Below are positions 1 to 10,039 of a stretch of DNA of 64,000 nucleotides, piece after piece. The DNA lies in contig NZ_PVTG01000013.1 of the NCBI RefSeq assembly GCF_003002915.1, positions 62,001-126,000 of the forward strand, in the 5' to 3' direction. The stretch comes from Geodermatophilus tzadiensis (GTDB lineage: Bacteria; Actinomycetota; Actinomycetes; Mycobacteriales; Geodermatophilaceae). The translations under genes and the position numbers were made by a program. Position 1 is the first letter of the stretch, and each line of letters opens with the position of its first letter. The notes beneath the pieces are model-generated. The model was given only the letters and a program-made list of their open reading frames with translations, was not told the DNA's origin and ran no database searches.

Positions 1-791
1 AACAGGTCGGCGTGCAGGAACGGCAGCTCCACGGCGTCGCGGATCTGCTCGATCTGCCGGGACAGCCCGCCGATGTCGGAGTAGTCGATGTCGGGGACCT
101 CCTCCAGCACGAGCTCCTCGACCTCGCTCTTGGGGATCCGCTCGTACACGTAGCCCGACCGCGTCTCCAGCAGCAGCGAGTCGCCCACCCGCAGCGGCTG
201 GTCGGTGAGCGAGTCGGCCAGGAAGACCACCCGCTCCTCGTCGGTGTGGCCGATGACCAGCGCCCGCGCCGTGACGCCGTCGACCGGCTCGAGCAGCTCC
301 TTGAGCATGACGACGTCGCCCTGCCGCTCGAAGCCGCGCGCCTCGACGACGTTCATCGCCTCGTTGAGCATGACCTCCTGGCCGGGGCGCAGCTGCTCGC
401 CCTCGACGGCCGGGGACACCGACACCCGCAGCTTGCGGCCGCCGGTGAACACGTCGACCGTGCCGTCGTCGAACCGGGTCAGGAAGACGCCGTAGCCCGA
501 CGGCGGCTGCCCGAGCCGGTCGACCTCCTCCTTGAGCGTGACCAGCTGCTCGCGCGCGTCGCGCAGGGTGCCGGCCAGCTTGTCGTTGCGCTCGGAGAGG
601 AAGGCCGCACGGCCCTCCGCCTCGGCGATCCGCTCCTCCAGGGCGCGCACCTGCCGGGGGCTGTCGGCCACCTTGCGACGCAGGAGACCGATCTCCTCCT
701 CGAGGTAGGAGATCTGGGCGAGCAGCGCGGACACGTCTCGTTCACGCCGCGCCCGGAACTCGTCGGGACCACTTCCAAGGCCGGAGCCCAT
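1..791 (-). CDS. arc: Proteasome-associated ATPase ARC/Mpa, N-terminal part (cut by window edge)
   Basis: Ring-forming AAA+ ATPase that unfolds pupylated proteins and feeds them to the 20S proteasome in the cytoplasm. Only the first 263 residues are inside the window. Residues about 15-94 form a heptad-rich coiled coil (the Pup-binding region), followed by the tandem OB-fold domain (about 95-230). The sequence ends just as the AAA domain begins, with a DYSDIGG segment, so Walker A and B lie beyond base 1. The ATG at 791 is preceded by GGAGGTGCGCG, a strong ribosome-binding site, and a TATAGAT -10 lies at 829-835. No stop is seen because the gene runs off the left edge. TrmI lies directly upstream, as in M. 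tuberculosis (mpa near Rv2118c). Family assignment is firm. Confidence 0.96.
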   Translation of the reverse strand, partial: MGSGLGSGPDEFRARRERDVSALLAQISYLEEEIGLLRRKVADSPRQVRALEERIAEAEGRAAFLSERNDKLAGTLRDAREQLVTLKEEVDRLGQPPSGYGVFLTRFDDGTVDVFTGGRKLRVSVSPAVEGEQLRPGQEVMLNEAMNVVEARGFERQGDVVMLKELLEPVDGVTARALVIGHTDEERVVFLADSLTDQPLRVGDSLLLETRSGYVYERIPKSEVEELVLEEVPDIDYSDIGGLSRQIEQIRDAVELPFLHADL

Positions 792-828
792 CGCGCACCT
801 CCGGTGATCGGGGGGAGCCAGGAGGCAA

Positions 829-835
829 ATCTATA
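829..835 (-). promoter_or_regulatory. -10 element for arc (TATAGAT)
   Basis: On the minus strand TATAGAT lies 37 nt before the arc ATG. It is one of the best sigma70-type -10 boxes in this GC-rich window. The resulting short leader carries GGAGGTGC just before the start, so arc is a conventional leadered gene, unlike trmI upstream. Confidence 0.55.
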
Positions 836-872
836 CACGCGGAGCGACAGCCCGCCCGGGGCTCGCGAGGGC

Positions 873-890
873 CGTGACGCGCTCGTCACG
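873..890 (-). terminator. Hairpin terminator after trmI
   Basis: CGTGACG / CGTCACG form a perfect 7-bp stem with a CGCT loop, 21 nt past the trmI stop and upstream of the arc promoter. There is no U-tract, as is usual for actinobacterial terminators. Confidence 0.5.
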
Positions 891-910
891 TTCCCCCGCT
901 GGGGGTCCTC

Positions 911-2992
<2,082 letters not shown>

Positions 2993-2993
2993 C

Positions 2994-2999
2994 TAGCGT
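2994..2999 (+). promoter_or_regulatory. -10 (TAGCGT) for the 3034 amidohydrolase
   Basis: TAGCGT lies 34 nt before the ATG at 3034. The short leader it implies contains GAGGGAG as ribosome-binding site. Confidence 0.45.
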
Positions 3000-3033
3000 C
3001 GGCCCGTCCGCCACCGCCCACGAGGGAGCCGGC

Positions 3034-4212
3034 ATGCGGGGCTACCGTGCCGACCGCGCCTTCGACGGCGAGCGGGTGCTGCCCGGCGGGGCGCTGGTCC
3101 TGGTGGACGACGGCCGCATCGTCGGCGTCGAGCCGGCCGGCGCCGCGGTCCCCGACGGCGTCCCGGTCACCGCCCTGCCCGGAGCCACGCTGCTGCCCGG
3201 GCTGGTCGACACCCACGTGCACCTGTGCGGCGACAGCAGTCCCCGCGCGCTCGACCAGCTGCCCGAGCTCGGTCCCGAGCGGGTCGACACCATCGTCGCC
3301 TCCGCGCTGCACCAGCACCTGGCCGCCGGGGTCACCGCGGTGCGCGACCTGGGCGACCACCGGTGGGCGGTCGTGGAGCGGGCGCCGCGCACCGGGCCGA
3401 CGGTCGTCGCCGCCGGGCCGCCGATCACCTCCCCCCGCGGGCACTGCTGGTCGATGGGCGGGGAGGCCGCCGGCGTGCCCGCGCTGCGGGTGGCGGTGCG
3501 CGAGCGGGCCGGGCGCGGCGCCGGCGTGGTCAAGGTCATGGCCAGCGGCGGCGCGATGACCGCGGGCACCGACCTGGCGGCCTGCCAGTTCACCCCCGCC
3601 GAGGTGCGCGCCGTGGTGGAGGAGGCGCACCGGCTGGGCCTGCCGGTGACCGTGCACGCGCACGCGCTGGCCGCCGTCCGGCAGGCCCTCGACGCGGGCG
3701 CCGACGGGATCGAGCACTGCTCGGGCCTGACCGCCACGGGCTGGGGCGTCCCGCCGGCGCTGGCCGGGCGGCTGGCCCGCGCGGGCACCGTCGTCTGCCC
3801 CACCCTCGGCCTGGCGCCGGGCGTGCGGCCCCCGCCGCGGGTCCAGGAGCTCATCGACCGGCTGGGCATGACCGAGGCGGCCCGTGCCCGGGAGGCCGCC
3901 CGGTTGCACGCCGCCGGGGTGGCCGTCGTCAGCGGCGTCGACAGCGGGATCAGCCCCGGCAAGCCGCACGGCGTGCTCCCCCACGCGGTCGCCTCCCTGG
4001 TCGCCGGCGGCGTGCCGCCGGCCGAGGCGCTGGCCTCGGCGACCGGCCGCGCCGCCCGCGCGTGCGGCCTCGGCGGGCGCACCGGGCGGCTGGCGCCGGG
4101 GCTGGACGCCGACCTGCTGCTGGTCGACGGCGACCCGGCGGTCGACGTCACCGCCCTGCAGCGGGTCCGCCTCGTGGTCTCCCGCGGCCGGGAGGTCCTA
4201 CCGGGGAGCTGA
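3034..4212 (+). CDS. Metal-dependent amidohydrolase (imidazolonepropionase/prolidase-like)
   Basis: Cytoplasmic TIM-barrel hydrolase of the amidohydrolase superfamily; substrate not known. The 392-residue protein has the small N-terminal beta domain ending in ALPGATLLPGLVDTHVHL (HxH metal motif, about 56-62), a candidate carbamylated lysine in VVKVMASGGAMT (about 167-178), HAHA and IEHC histidines (about 208-234) and a late Asp in VVSGVDSGIS (about 300-309). The C-terminal GRLAPGLDADLLLVDGDP closes the beta domain, typical of imidazolonepropionase-like and Xaa-Pro dipeptidase-like members. The ATG follows GAGGGAGCCGGC. The gene ends 3 bp before the convergent HAD gene. Family is firm, substrate open. 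Confidence 0.85.
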   Translation: MRGYRADRAFDGERVLPGGALVLVDDGRIVGVEPAGAAVPDGVPVTALPGATLLPGLVDTHVHLCGDSSPRALDQLPELGPERVDTIVASALHQHLAAGVTAVRDLGDHRWAVVERAPRTGPTVVAAGPPITSPRGHCWSMGGEAAGVPALRVAVRERAGRGAGVVKVMASGGAMTAGTDLAACQFTPAEVRAVVEEAHRLGLPVTVHAHALAAVRQALDAGADGIEHCSGLTATGWGVPPALAGRLARAGTVVCPTLGLAPGVRPPPRVQELIDRLGMTEAARAREAARLHAAGVAVVSGVDSGISPGKPHGVLPHAVASLVAGGVPPAEALASATGRAARACGLGGRTGRLAPGLDADLLLVDGDPAVDVTALQRVRLVVSRGREVLPGS

Positions 4213-4215
4213 GGC

Positions 4216-4917
4216 TCAGCGGCAGCTGGCGGCGGGCTCCCGGGCGGCGAGGACGCCGGCGAGGTCGGCGAGGCCGACGCCGGCGAGGGTGTCGCGCAGC
4301 ACCAGCCCGGGCGCGGGGGCCAGCGGCTGCAGCGACGGCACCCCCAGCACCGCGGCACCGGCGGCCAGGCCCGCGCTCACCCCGACGGCGGAGTCCTCGA
4401 CGACCACGCAGCGGGACGGATCGACGCCGAGCGCCGCCGCGGCCTGCAGGTAGGGCGAGGGGTCGGGCTTGCGGGCGGACACCTCGTCGCCGCAGACGGT
4501 CAGGTCGAAGGGCGGGACGCCGGGGAAGGCGCGCTCGACCCGGGCGAGCACGAGGTCGGCGAGGCGCCGCGGCGTCGTCGTCACCAGGGCGGTGGGCACG
4601 GCGGCGGCGCGCACCTCGGCGATGAGCTCGCGCGCGCCGGGCCGCCAGCGCACGTCGGTGGCCAGGAGCCCGGCGACGGTGTCCTCGACCCAGGCGGCGT
4701 CGTCCTGCCAGCGGTCCTCGCGGTCGAGGCCGAGGTCGGCGTGCAGCACCCGCATCGAGGAGCGCATCGAGGTGCCCACGGTGGCCTCGCGGGCGGCCGG
4801 GCTGAGCTCACCGCCCAGCCGGCGGGCGAGGGCGGCCAGCGCCGTCCCCCAGTGCTCCTCGGTCTCGACGAGGGTGCCGTCCATGTCGAACAGGACTGCT
4901 GCGGGGCGGTTCGGCAT
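4216..4917 (-). CDS. HAD-superfamily hydrolase (subfamily IA phosphatase)
   Basis: Small-molecule phosphatase or phosphoglucomutase-like HAD enzyme of 233 residues. Motif I is VLFDMDGTLVE (about 8-18, nucleophile and acid Asp), motif II is the TTT stretch in ALVTTTPRR, motif III is the Lys in ARKPDPSPY and motif IV is VVVEDSAVG. A helical cap lies between motifs I and II, as in beta-phosphoglucomutase and phosphoglycolate phosphatase families. The ATG at 4917 has GAGGAAG 11 nt upstream. The stop lies 3 bp from the convergent amidohydrolase stop. Physiological substrate cannot be told from sequence. Confidence 0.88.
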   Translation of the reverse strand: MPNRPAAVLFDMDGTLVETEEHWGTALAALARRLGGELSPAAREATVGTSMRSSMRVLHADLGLDREDRWQDDAAWVEDTVAGLLATDVRWRPGARELIAEVRAAAVPTALVTTTPRRLADLVLARVERAFPGVPPFDLTVCGDEVSARKPDPSPYLQAAAALGVDPSRCVVVEDSAVGVSAGLAAGAAVLGVPSLQPLAPAPGLVLRDTLAGVGLADLAGVLAAREPAASCR

Positions 4918-5197
4918 CGGGGCTGCGGTCTTCCTCGGCGGCTCGGCTCCCGGGCGCACGACGGGCACGCACCGGAGCGGTCTCGGACAGGGCTCGACCA
5001 CCGCCGCTCGCGTCGCGGACCGGTCGTCGGGCCCGCCGGGGGCGCACCGGAGGCCGGTGGTCTCCGGTCCCAGTGTCCCAGCCGTCGCGAGACGGCGACG
5101 AGCGAGCCTCCTCACGCACGGCCGGTGCCGGACGAGCCGACGCGGCGGGCCTCCGTGCCCGGGCGGGCGAGTGACCACGGCCGGGACGCGGGGGCGC
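4918..5197. other. 280-bp intergenic region without recognised gene
   Basis: Lies between the HAD gene and the hypothetical gene, both on the minus strand. Apart from the HAD gene's ribosome-binding site I see no coding potential, repeat or clear promoter here. Confidence 0.5.
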
Positions 5198-5551
5198 TCA
5201 GAGCTGGAGGACCTCCGCCGCGAGGAGGTAGGCCGCGGTCGCACCCGCGGGGTCGTGCAGGTCCCCGGGCTCGCGCGCCGTCGCCCGGGACCGGGCGCGG
5301 ATCGCGGCGCCGGGATCGGCGGTGACGAGGTCGGCGCACAACCCCGCGACGACGGCACGGGCGTCGTGGTCGTCGAGGCCGTCGAGGGCGAGGCCGTCGT
5401 CGAGCAGGGTGGCCACCTCGCGGAACACCTCACGGACCGTCTCGGGGTCCACGTCGGGCCGCGCCCGGGCGACCTCCTCGGCGGTCACCAGGAACCGGTC
5501 GAACGGTGGCCTCGCGGCGCTGGGCGGCACACCCGCAGTCTGGTCGCGCAC
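5198..5551 (-). CDS. Hypothetical protein, 117 aa
   Basis: Not recognised. Codons end almost exclusively in G or C in this frame, as in the neighbouring real genes, which supports coding. The product is soluble and Ala/Asp-rich, with a predicted helical segment DPETVREVFREVATLL followed by a second helical stretch, and no membrane segment or catalytic motif. The GTG start at 5551 is the furthest upstream. It has only a weak G-rich ribosome-binding site, so a start a few codons further in is possible. It lies 60 bp downstream of dodecin on the same strand and may be cotranscribed. Confidence 0.6.
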   Translation of the reverse strand: MRDQTAGVPPSAARPPFDRFLVTAEEVARARPDVDPETVREVFREVATLLDDGLALDGLDDHDARAVVAGLCADLVTADPGAAIRARSRATAREPGDLHDPAGATAAYLLAAEVLQL

Positions 5552-5611
5552 CCGCCCCCGGACGAGCGGTTTCCGGCGGACGGCCGACGCCGTCCCCGCC
5601 CGGGACCGGCC

Positions 5612-5821
5612 TCAGTCCTCCACGCGGAAGCCGACCTTGAGCGTGACCTGGAAGTAGGCGACGTCGCCGTCGGCGACCTGGCCGCGGACCTCCTGGACCT
5701 CGAACCACTCCAGGTGGCGGACCGTCTCGGCCGCCTTGCGGACGGCGGTGCGGATGGCGTCGTCCACGCTGGTCGGGCTGCTGCCCACGACCTCGCTGAG
5801 CCGGTACACGTGGTTGCTCAC
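5612..5821 (-). CDS. Dodecin, flavin-binding protein
   Basis: Small (69 aa) dodecin that assembles into a hollow dodecamer storing flavin or CoA. The family pattern is complete: HVYRLSEVVGSSPTSVDDAI at the N-terminus, one amphipathic helix (AIRTAVRKAAETVRHL) and the strands WFEVQEVRGQV and FQVTLKVGFRVE. The Trp in LEWFEV is the flavin-stacking residue. The GTG start at 5821 follows AGAGGAGCCCCCA. Length and motifs match the bacterial family exactly. Confidence 0.93.
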   Translation of the reverse strand: MSNHVYRLSEVVGSSPTSVDDAIRTAVRKAAETVRHLEWFEVQEVRGQVADGDVAYFQVTLKVGFRVED

Positions 5822-5858
5822 TGGGGGCTCCTCTCGGGCCGGGGACCACCGGCGGCCC

Positions 5859-5864
5859 TAGCAT
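5859..5864 (+). promoter_or_regulatory. Leaderless -10 (TAGCAT) for the 5871 gene
   Basis: TAGCAT with a 6-nt gap to the GTG at 5871 and no Shine-Dalgarno. It fixes the start of the downstream gene. Confidence 0.6.
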
Positions 5865-5870
5865 CGGGCG

Positions 5871-6302
5871 GTGCCCGACCGCTCGCACGCCCAGGTCGTC
5901 CTCGGCCAGCAGCTCTACCCCGTCCTGGAGCAGTGCCGCAAGCCCGAGGTGCTCTGGGCCAAGCTCGCCACCGGCAACTACGACTGGCTCGGCGTCCGGC
6001 GCAACGGCAGGTACGTGCTGGGCCGGCCGCGGTTGTCCGCCGTCGTCCCGGAGGAGCCCGGCCCGCCGCCGGACGACGGGCGGGAGCCGCACCGCATCGA
6101 GTCGCTGGCGCCGCTGCAGCGGGTGCCGCGGTGGGAGGCCTACCCGACGGCCGAGGAGGCCCGCGACACCTTCGGCCGCCTGGTGCAGGGCGACCCGATC
6201 ACCCCGCTGCGCACCTCCGGGGTGTGGCGGGCGCGGCTGGTCGTCGACGGCCGGCCGGTCGAGGAGCGGCTGGTCGTGCGGCCGCTGCCGCGGCTGCTCT
6301 GA
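5871..6302 (+). CDS. Conserved hypothetical protein, 143 aa
   Basis: Not recognised beyond being clearly coding (GC3-saturated, good leaderless promoter, hairpin terminator after the stop). The sequence has a compact N-terminal part with YPVLEQCRKPEVLWAKL and YDWLGVRRNGRYVLGRP, then a linker rich in Pro/Asp. The C-terminal half ends VWRARLVVDGRPVEERLVV, which looks like beta strands. There is no signal peptide or membrane segment. It is divergent from dodecin with a 49-bp gap. Confidence 0.75.
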   Translation: MPDRSHAQVVLGQQLYPVLEQCRKPEVLWAKLATGNYDWLGVRRNGRYVLGRPRLSAVVPEEPGPPPDDGREPHRIESLAPLQRVPRWEAYPTAEEARDTFGRLVQGDPITPLRTSGVWRARLVVDGRPVEERLVVRPLPRLL

Positions 6303-6314
6303 CGCAGGACGCGG

Positions 6315-6353
6315 CGGTGCCCGCCACCGCGGTCTGCGGGGTGGCGGGCACCG
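6315..6353. terminator. Bidirectional hairpin terminator
   Basis: A perfect 14-bp stem (6315-6328 with 6340-6353) and 11-nt loop, between the convergent 5871 gene and the MFS transporter. It sits 12 bp past one stop and 14 bp past the other. Confidence 0.75.
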
Positions 6354-6366
6354 TCGGGCGGGGTGG

Positions 6367-7821
6367 TCAGCCTCCGTGGACGCCGACCGGGGCCTCGCGG
6401 ACCTCGGCCGGGGAGTGGGCGCGGAAGTCGTCCTCGAGCTCCTCGAGCGAGCGGCCCCGGGTCTCCGGCGCGAACTTCTTGACGAAGGTGAGCGAGCCGA
6501 CGTTCACCAGCGCGAACAGGCCGAAGGTCAGGGTCGCGCCGAGGGTCGCCACCAGCGGCGGGAAGGCGAAGGAGATGGCCGCGTTCACCGTCCACAGCAC
6601 GAAGACGGCGATGCCCATGGCGAACCCGCGGATGGTCATCGGGAAGATCTCCGACAGCAGCAGCCACACCAGCGTGCCGATGAACGTCTGCACGAAGAAG
6701 ACGACGAACAGCATCGCGGCGAGGATGAGGTAGCTGCGGAAGCCCGACTCCGGCAGCAGGAACGACAGCGCCAGCACCGCGTGCCCGGCGGCGACACCGG
6801 TGAACCCGGTGAGCAGCAGCGGCCGCCGGTTGATCCGCCCGATGAGGACGATGCCGAGGATGGTGCCGATGATGCCGACGACGCCGACGGTGATGGTCAG
6901 GACCAGCGACGCGCTGGCCCCGAGGCCGGTGGACTCGAGGATGGTCGGCGCGTAGTAGTTCACCGTGTTGATGCCGGTGGCCTGCTGCACCGTGGCCAGC
7001 CCGCAGCCGATCCAGAGGATCCGGCGCATCCACGGGAAGGCCCGCAGGTCACGCATCGCCGCGCCCTTGTCCTCGTTGACGTCGCGCTGGGCGTGCTGGG
7101 CGATGACGTTGTACTCCTCGGCGGCCTCGGCCGGGTCGCGGCTGAGGCTCAGCACCCGCCGGGTGTCCTCCAGCCGGCCGCGCACGGCGTACCAGCGCGG
7201 CGAGTCGGGCAGGAAGAACATGCCGATGAACAGGGCGACCGCGGGCACGGTGGCCACCGCGAGCATCCAGCGCCACACGTGCGGGTCCTTGATGAGGGCG
7301 TCGAGCAGGGCGTTCATCGCGAAGGCGAGGAACTGGCCGGTGACGATCATCAGCTCGTTGATCGTGACCATCCGGCCGCGCCGGTCGGCGGGGGCCATCT
7401 CGGCGAGGTACAGCGGGCAGGTGGCCGCCGCGGCGCCGACGCCGAAGCCCAGCAGGATCCGGCCGCCGGTCATGACGCCGACGTTGGGGGCCACCGCGCA
7501 GATCAGCGCACCGACCAGGAACAGCCCGGCGCACACGAGCAGGCTGCCCTTGCGGCCGAGGGCGTCGGCCAGCTTGCCGCCGAGCAGCGCGCCGAAGGCC
7601 GCGCCGGGGAACAGCAGGGAGCTGACGACGACGGCCTCGGTGAACGTGGTGAGGGCGAGGTCCTCCTTCATGTAGAGGAGGGCACCGGAGATGACCCCGG
7701 TGTCGTAGCCGAACAGCAGGCCTCCGAGCGTGGAGATCACCGTCAGCTTGACGAGGAACCGGTTGTGCGCCGGCGAGCGCTGGACGCCGGTGGACGTCCG
7801 GGAGGACGAGTGGATCGACAT
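6367..7821 (-). CDS. MFS sugar porter, probable myo-inositol transporter
   Basis: Inner-membrane proton symporter of the sugar porter family, 484 residues with 12 predicted helices and cytoplasmic ends. Sugar-porter signatures are present: GYDTGVISGALLYM in helix 1, the DRRGRM loop after helix 4, LPDSPRWY (PESPR-type) before the central loop, QQATGINTVNYYAPTI in helix 7 and the final PETRGRSLEELE. The QATGIN and TILES pattern is typical of IolT-like inositol/galactose:H+ symporters. That, with the iol operon 3 kb away, suggests myo-inositol. The ATG at 7821 follows GAAAGAGCGGCCC. No iol operator copy was seen upstream, so substrate and regulation remain inference. Confidence 0.85.
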   Translation of the reverse strand: MSIHSSSRTSTGVQRSPAHNRFLVKLTVISTLGGLLFGYDTGVISGALLYMKEDLALTTFTEAVVVSSLLFPGAAFGALLGGKLADALGRKGSLLVCAGLFLVGALICAVAPNVGVMTGGRILLGFGVGAAAATCPLYLAEMAPADRRGRMVTINELMIVTGQFLAFAMNALLDALIKDPHVWRWMLAVATVPAVALFIGMFFLPDSPRWYAVRGRLEDTRRVLSLSRDPAEAAEEYNVIAQHAQRDVNEDKGAAMRDLRAFPWMRRILWIGCGLATVQQATGINTVNYYAPTILESTGLGASASLVLTITVGVVGIIGTILGIVLIGRINRRPLLLTGFTGVAAGHAVLALSFLLPESGFRSYLILAAMLFVVFFVQTFIGTLVWLLLSEIFPMTIRGFAMGIAVFVLWTVNAAISFAFPPLVATLGATLTFGLFALVNVGSLTFVKKFAPETRGRSLEELEDDFRAHSPAEVREAPVGVHGG

Positions 7822-8080
7822 GGGCCGCTCTTTCGGGTGGAGGGCGTCATGGCCCCGGGTGGGAGGAACGGGCGGGTCGTGCGGTGCGGTGCGCGGGGTC
7901 GGCCGGCGCGGTGGCGGGGTCGCGGCCGCGGGGCCGGCCGCACGGGGCGCGCCGGCGGAAGACCGCCCGCGGCCGGCGGGCCGGGGTGCGACGGGTGGGT
8001 GGTGCGCAGGGGACGGCGCGGGCGCGCACCGGTCGGCGAGCCGGGTGCCGGCGCGGGCCGGGGTCGCGGAGGATGAGCGG
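7822..8080. other. 259-bp intergenic region between divergent genes
   Basis: Lies between the MFS transporter (minus) and the FUSC protein (plus). It is extremely GC-rich and carries the ribosome-binding sites of both flanking genes (GAAAGAG and GGAGGATG). I see no operator-like inverted repeat or match to the iol operator. Confidence 0.4.
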
Positions 8081-9319
8081 GTGGCTCCCTGGCGCCGGAG
8101 CGGGCGAGGGTCCGTCCGCGGACTCGTCGCGGGCGCCGTGCACCTGGTGCGCCGACGCGGCCGGACCGCGGCGTTCCGGGCGCTGCGGCTGACCGGGGCG
8201 ACGGTGGCCGCCTTCGTCGTCGCCCAGCTCGCCGGGCTGCACGACCCCCCGCCGCTGATCGCCGCGCTCACCGCGCTGCTCGTGGTGCAGGCGACGCTCA
8301 CCAGCACGCTGGTCAACGGGGTGCAGCGGGTGCTCAGCGTGGTCGCCGGCGTCGCGCTGGCAGTGGGGTTCGTCGCCGTCGTGGGGCTCACCTGGTGGAG
8401 CCTCGGGGCGCTGGTCGCGGCCGCGATCGTCGTCGGCCAGCTGCTGCGGCTGGGACCGCACCTGGTCGAGGTGCCGATCAGCGCGATGCTGGTGCTCGGC
8501 GTCGGCGCCTCCGGGGCGGAGGCCGTCGGGAGCGACCGGGTGCTGGAGACGCTGCTGGGCGCGGCGGTCGGGATGCTGGTCAACGTGCTGTTCCCGCCGG
8601 CGGTGCAGACCCGGTACGCGGTCCGCTCGGTCGAGCGGTTCGCCGGGGAGATCGCCGGGCTGCTCGACGGCGCCGCGGGCACGCTGCTCGCCGGCCCGGT
8701 GACCCCGGAGCAGTCCGCGCGCTGGCTGCAGGACGCCCGCCGGCTCAACCGGCACGTGCCCCGCCTGGACCGGGCGCTCGCCCACGCCGAGGAGAGCCGC
8801 CGGCTCAACGTGCGCGCGCTGCGCTCGCCGTGGGCCACCACCACCGGGGTGCGGGCCGGGCTGGACGCGCTGGAGTACACCTCGGTCTCGCTGCGGACGC
8901 TGTTCCGCGCCGTCGACGACGCCACCCGCGAGCGCACCGGCGTCCGCGACGACGCCGAGTACGCCGACACCGTCCGGCGCACCACGGCCAGCCTGCTCGA
9001 GCGCATGGGCACCGTCGTCCGCGAGTTCGGCCGGGTGCTGACGGCGGGGCCCGGGGACGCCCGGCCCGCCGCCGAGGAGCGGCTGGCGTCGTCCCTGACG
9101 GCGCTGGCCAGCGGCCGGGCGCTCGTCGCCGACCTGCTCATCGGCGACCCGCGCAGCCGCACGGGGCTGTGGGAGCTCAACTCCGCCCTGCTCACCACCG
9201 TCGACCGCATGCTCGACGAGCTGGGCCCGGGACCCGGCGACGTCGCCGCGGCGCTGCCGGTCTCCCGCGCCGCGCTGCTCACCGCGCACCGGCTGCGGCT
9301 GGGCCGCCGCCCGTCCTGA
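8081..9319 (+). CDS. FUSC/aromatic-acid-exporter family membrane protein
   Basis: Membrane protein of 412 residues with about six hydrophobic segments in the first 170 residues (for example LTGATVAAFVVAQLAGL and VLSVVAGVALAVGFVAVV) and a long soluble helical C-terminal half rich in Arg/Leu/Asp. This matches the FUSC/ArAE half-size exporters, implicated in efflux of aromatic acids; the substrate is unknown here. The GTG at 8081 is chosen because GGAGG lies 8 nt upstream and upstream codons lack coding character. It stands alone, with a hairpin right after the stop. Confidence 0.75.
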   Translation: MAPWRRSGRGSVRGLVAGAVHLVRRRGRTAAFRALRLTGATVAAFVVAQLAGLHDPPPLIAALTALLVVQATLTSTLVNGVQRVLSVVAGVALAVGFVAVVGLTWWSLGALVAAAIVVGQLLRLGPHLVEVPISAMLVLGVGASGAEAVGSDRVLETLLGAAVGMLVNVLFPPAVQTRYAVRSVERFAGEIAGLLDGAAGTLLAGPVTPEQSARWLQDARRLNRHVPRLDRALAHAEESRRLNVRALRSPWATTTGVRAGLDALEYTSVSLRTLFRAVDDATRERTGVRDDAEYADTVRRTTASLLERMGTVVREFGRVLTAGPGDARPAAEERLASSLTALASGRALVADLLIGDPRSRTGLWELNSALLTTVDRMLDELGPGPGDVAAALPVSRAALLTAHRLRLGRRPS

Positions 9320-9320
9320 G

Positions 9321-9349
9321 GCCGGCGGCCCCGCGGCGGGGCGGCCGGC
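9321..9349 (+). terminator. Hairpin terminator after the FUSC gene
   Basis: 13-bp stem with one mismatch and a 3-nt loop, starting 2 nt past the stop codon. Confidence 0.6.
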
Positions 9350-9447
9350 GAGGACCGGGTGTCGTGCGGACACGTCGTTCCTCCTCGGGAGTCGGGGGCG
9401 GATGCGAGGAGCGCCGGGGTCAGGGGCGCCGGCTCAGGGGGCGGGGG

Positions 9448-9840
9448 TCAGAGGTCGCCGTCGAGGAACTGGGCCCGGCCCAGCCCGAAGGACCAGTCGG
9501 CCCGGGTGTTGCCGACGACGGAGACGACGAGGTCGCCCGGGGCCAGCCCGGTGACCTCGCCGAGGCGGCGGCACAGGCCGGCGTAGAGCGCCCGCTTCTG
9601 CTCGTCGGAGCGCCCCTGCTGGACGACCTGGAGCACGACCAGGTCGTCGGTGCGCTCGATGCCCAGCCCGGTGTCCTCGCAGATGAGCTGCCCGGGCCGG
9701 TGCTCGGTGAGCACCTGGTAGCGGTCCCGGGGCGGCGCGGCGAAGACGTCGAGCAGGACCTCCTGGACGGTGTCGGCGAGCAGGCGGAGCTGCTCGGGGC
9801 TGCGCCGTCCCTCGACGACGTCGATGCGGACCAGGGGCAC
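9448..9840 (-). CDS. Tautomerase-superfamily protein (Pro-1 enzyme)
   Basis: Protein of 130 residues in the tautomerase (4-oxalocrotonate tautomerase/MSAD-like) superfamily. The GTG start at 9840 makes the mature N-terminus Pro-Leu-Val-Arg-Ile, leaving the catalytic Pro1 after Met removal. GAGGGAGG 6 nt upstream supports this start over longer readings. The region RYQVLTEHRPGQLI and the C-terminal SVVGNTRADWSFGLGRAQF match the longer tautomerases found beside sugar-catabolic operons. It lies downstream of and co-oriented with the GntR gene. Its upstream region carries the same operator as the iolC promoter, so it probably belongs to the inositol regulon. Its substrate is unknown. Confidence 0.85.
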   Translation of the reverse strand: MPLVRIDVVEGRRSPEQLRLLADTVQEVLLDVFAAPPRDRYQVLTEHRPGQLICEDTGLGIERTDDLVVLQVVQQGRSDEQKRALYAGLCRRLGEVTGLAPGDLVVSVVGNTRADWSFGLGRAQFLDGDL

Positions 9841-9864
9841 GGGGGCCTCCCTCGACGTGGGGTC

Positions 9865-9883
9865 GGCCGGCGTGACGCCGGCC
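9865..9883. promoter_or_regulatory. 19-bp palindrome in the tautomerase leader
   Basis: GGCCGGCGTGACGCCGGCC is a perfect palindrome around one central G. On the minus strand it lies 24 nt before the tautomerase start, so it would fold as a leader hairpin or bind a regulator. Confidence 0.4.
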
Positions 9884-9894
9884 ACACGCTGAGG

Positions 9895-9910
9895 GACTAT
9901 GTCAGGACAT
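9895..9910 (-). promoter_or_regulatory. Putative GntR/iol operator upstream of the tautomerase gene
   Basis: On the minus strand ATGTCCTGACATAGTC matches the iolC-promoter copy at 10904-10919 in 15 of 16 positions. The core ATGTCCTGACAT is a palindrome (ATGTC-CT-GACAT). Likely the site of the GntR/UTRA protein encoded next door; the binding itself is inferred. Confidence 0.6.
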
Positions 9911-9992
9911 TAGGACTTTGCATAGACCCGATCGGCAGATCCCGCGCGCAGCGCAGCCCGACACGCCGCGGGCGGACGCAGGACGAGGGGCC

Positions 9993-10032
9993 CGACGGGC
10001 AGCGACGGGCAGCGACGGGCGGGGACGGGAGG
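9993..10032. repeat. Four 10-bp tandem repeats
   Basis: CGACGGGCAG twice exactly, then CGACGGGCGG and GGACGGGAGG, directly after the GntR stop codon. Probably a replication-slippage product; no function evident. Confidence 0.6.
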
Positions 10033-10039
10033 GTGCGCC

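Noticed and set aside
9841-9885. Longer N-terminus for the tautomerase starting at 9885
   Set aside because: It would bury the catalytic Pro1 and ignores the GAGGGAGG ribosome-binding site before GTG 9840.
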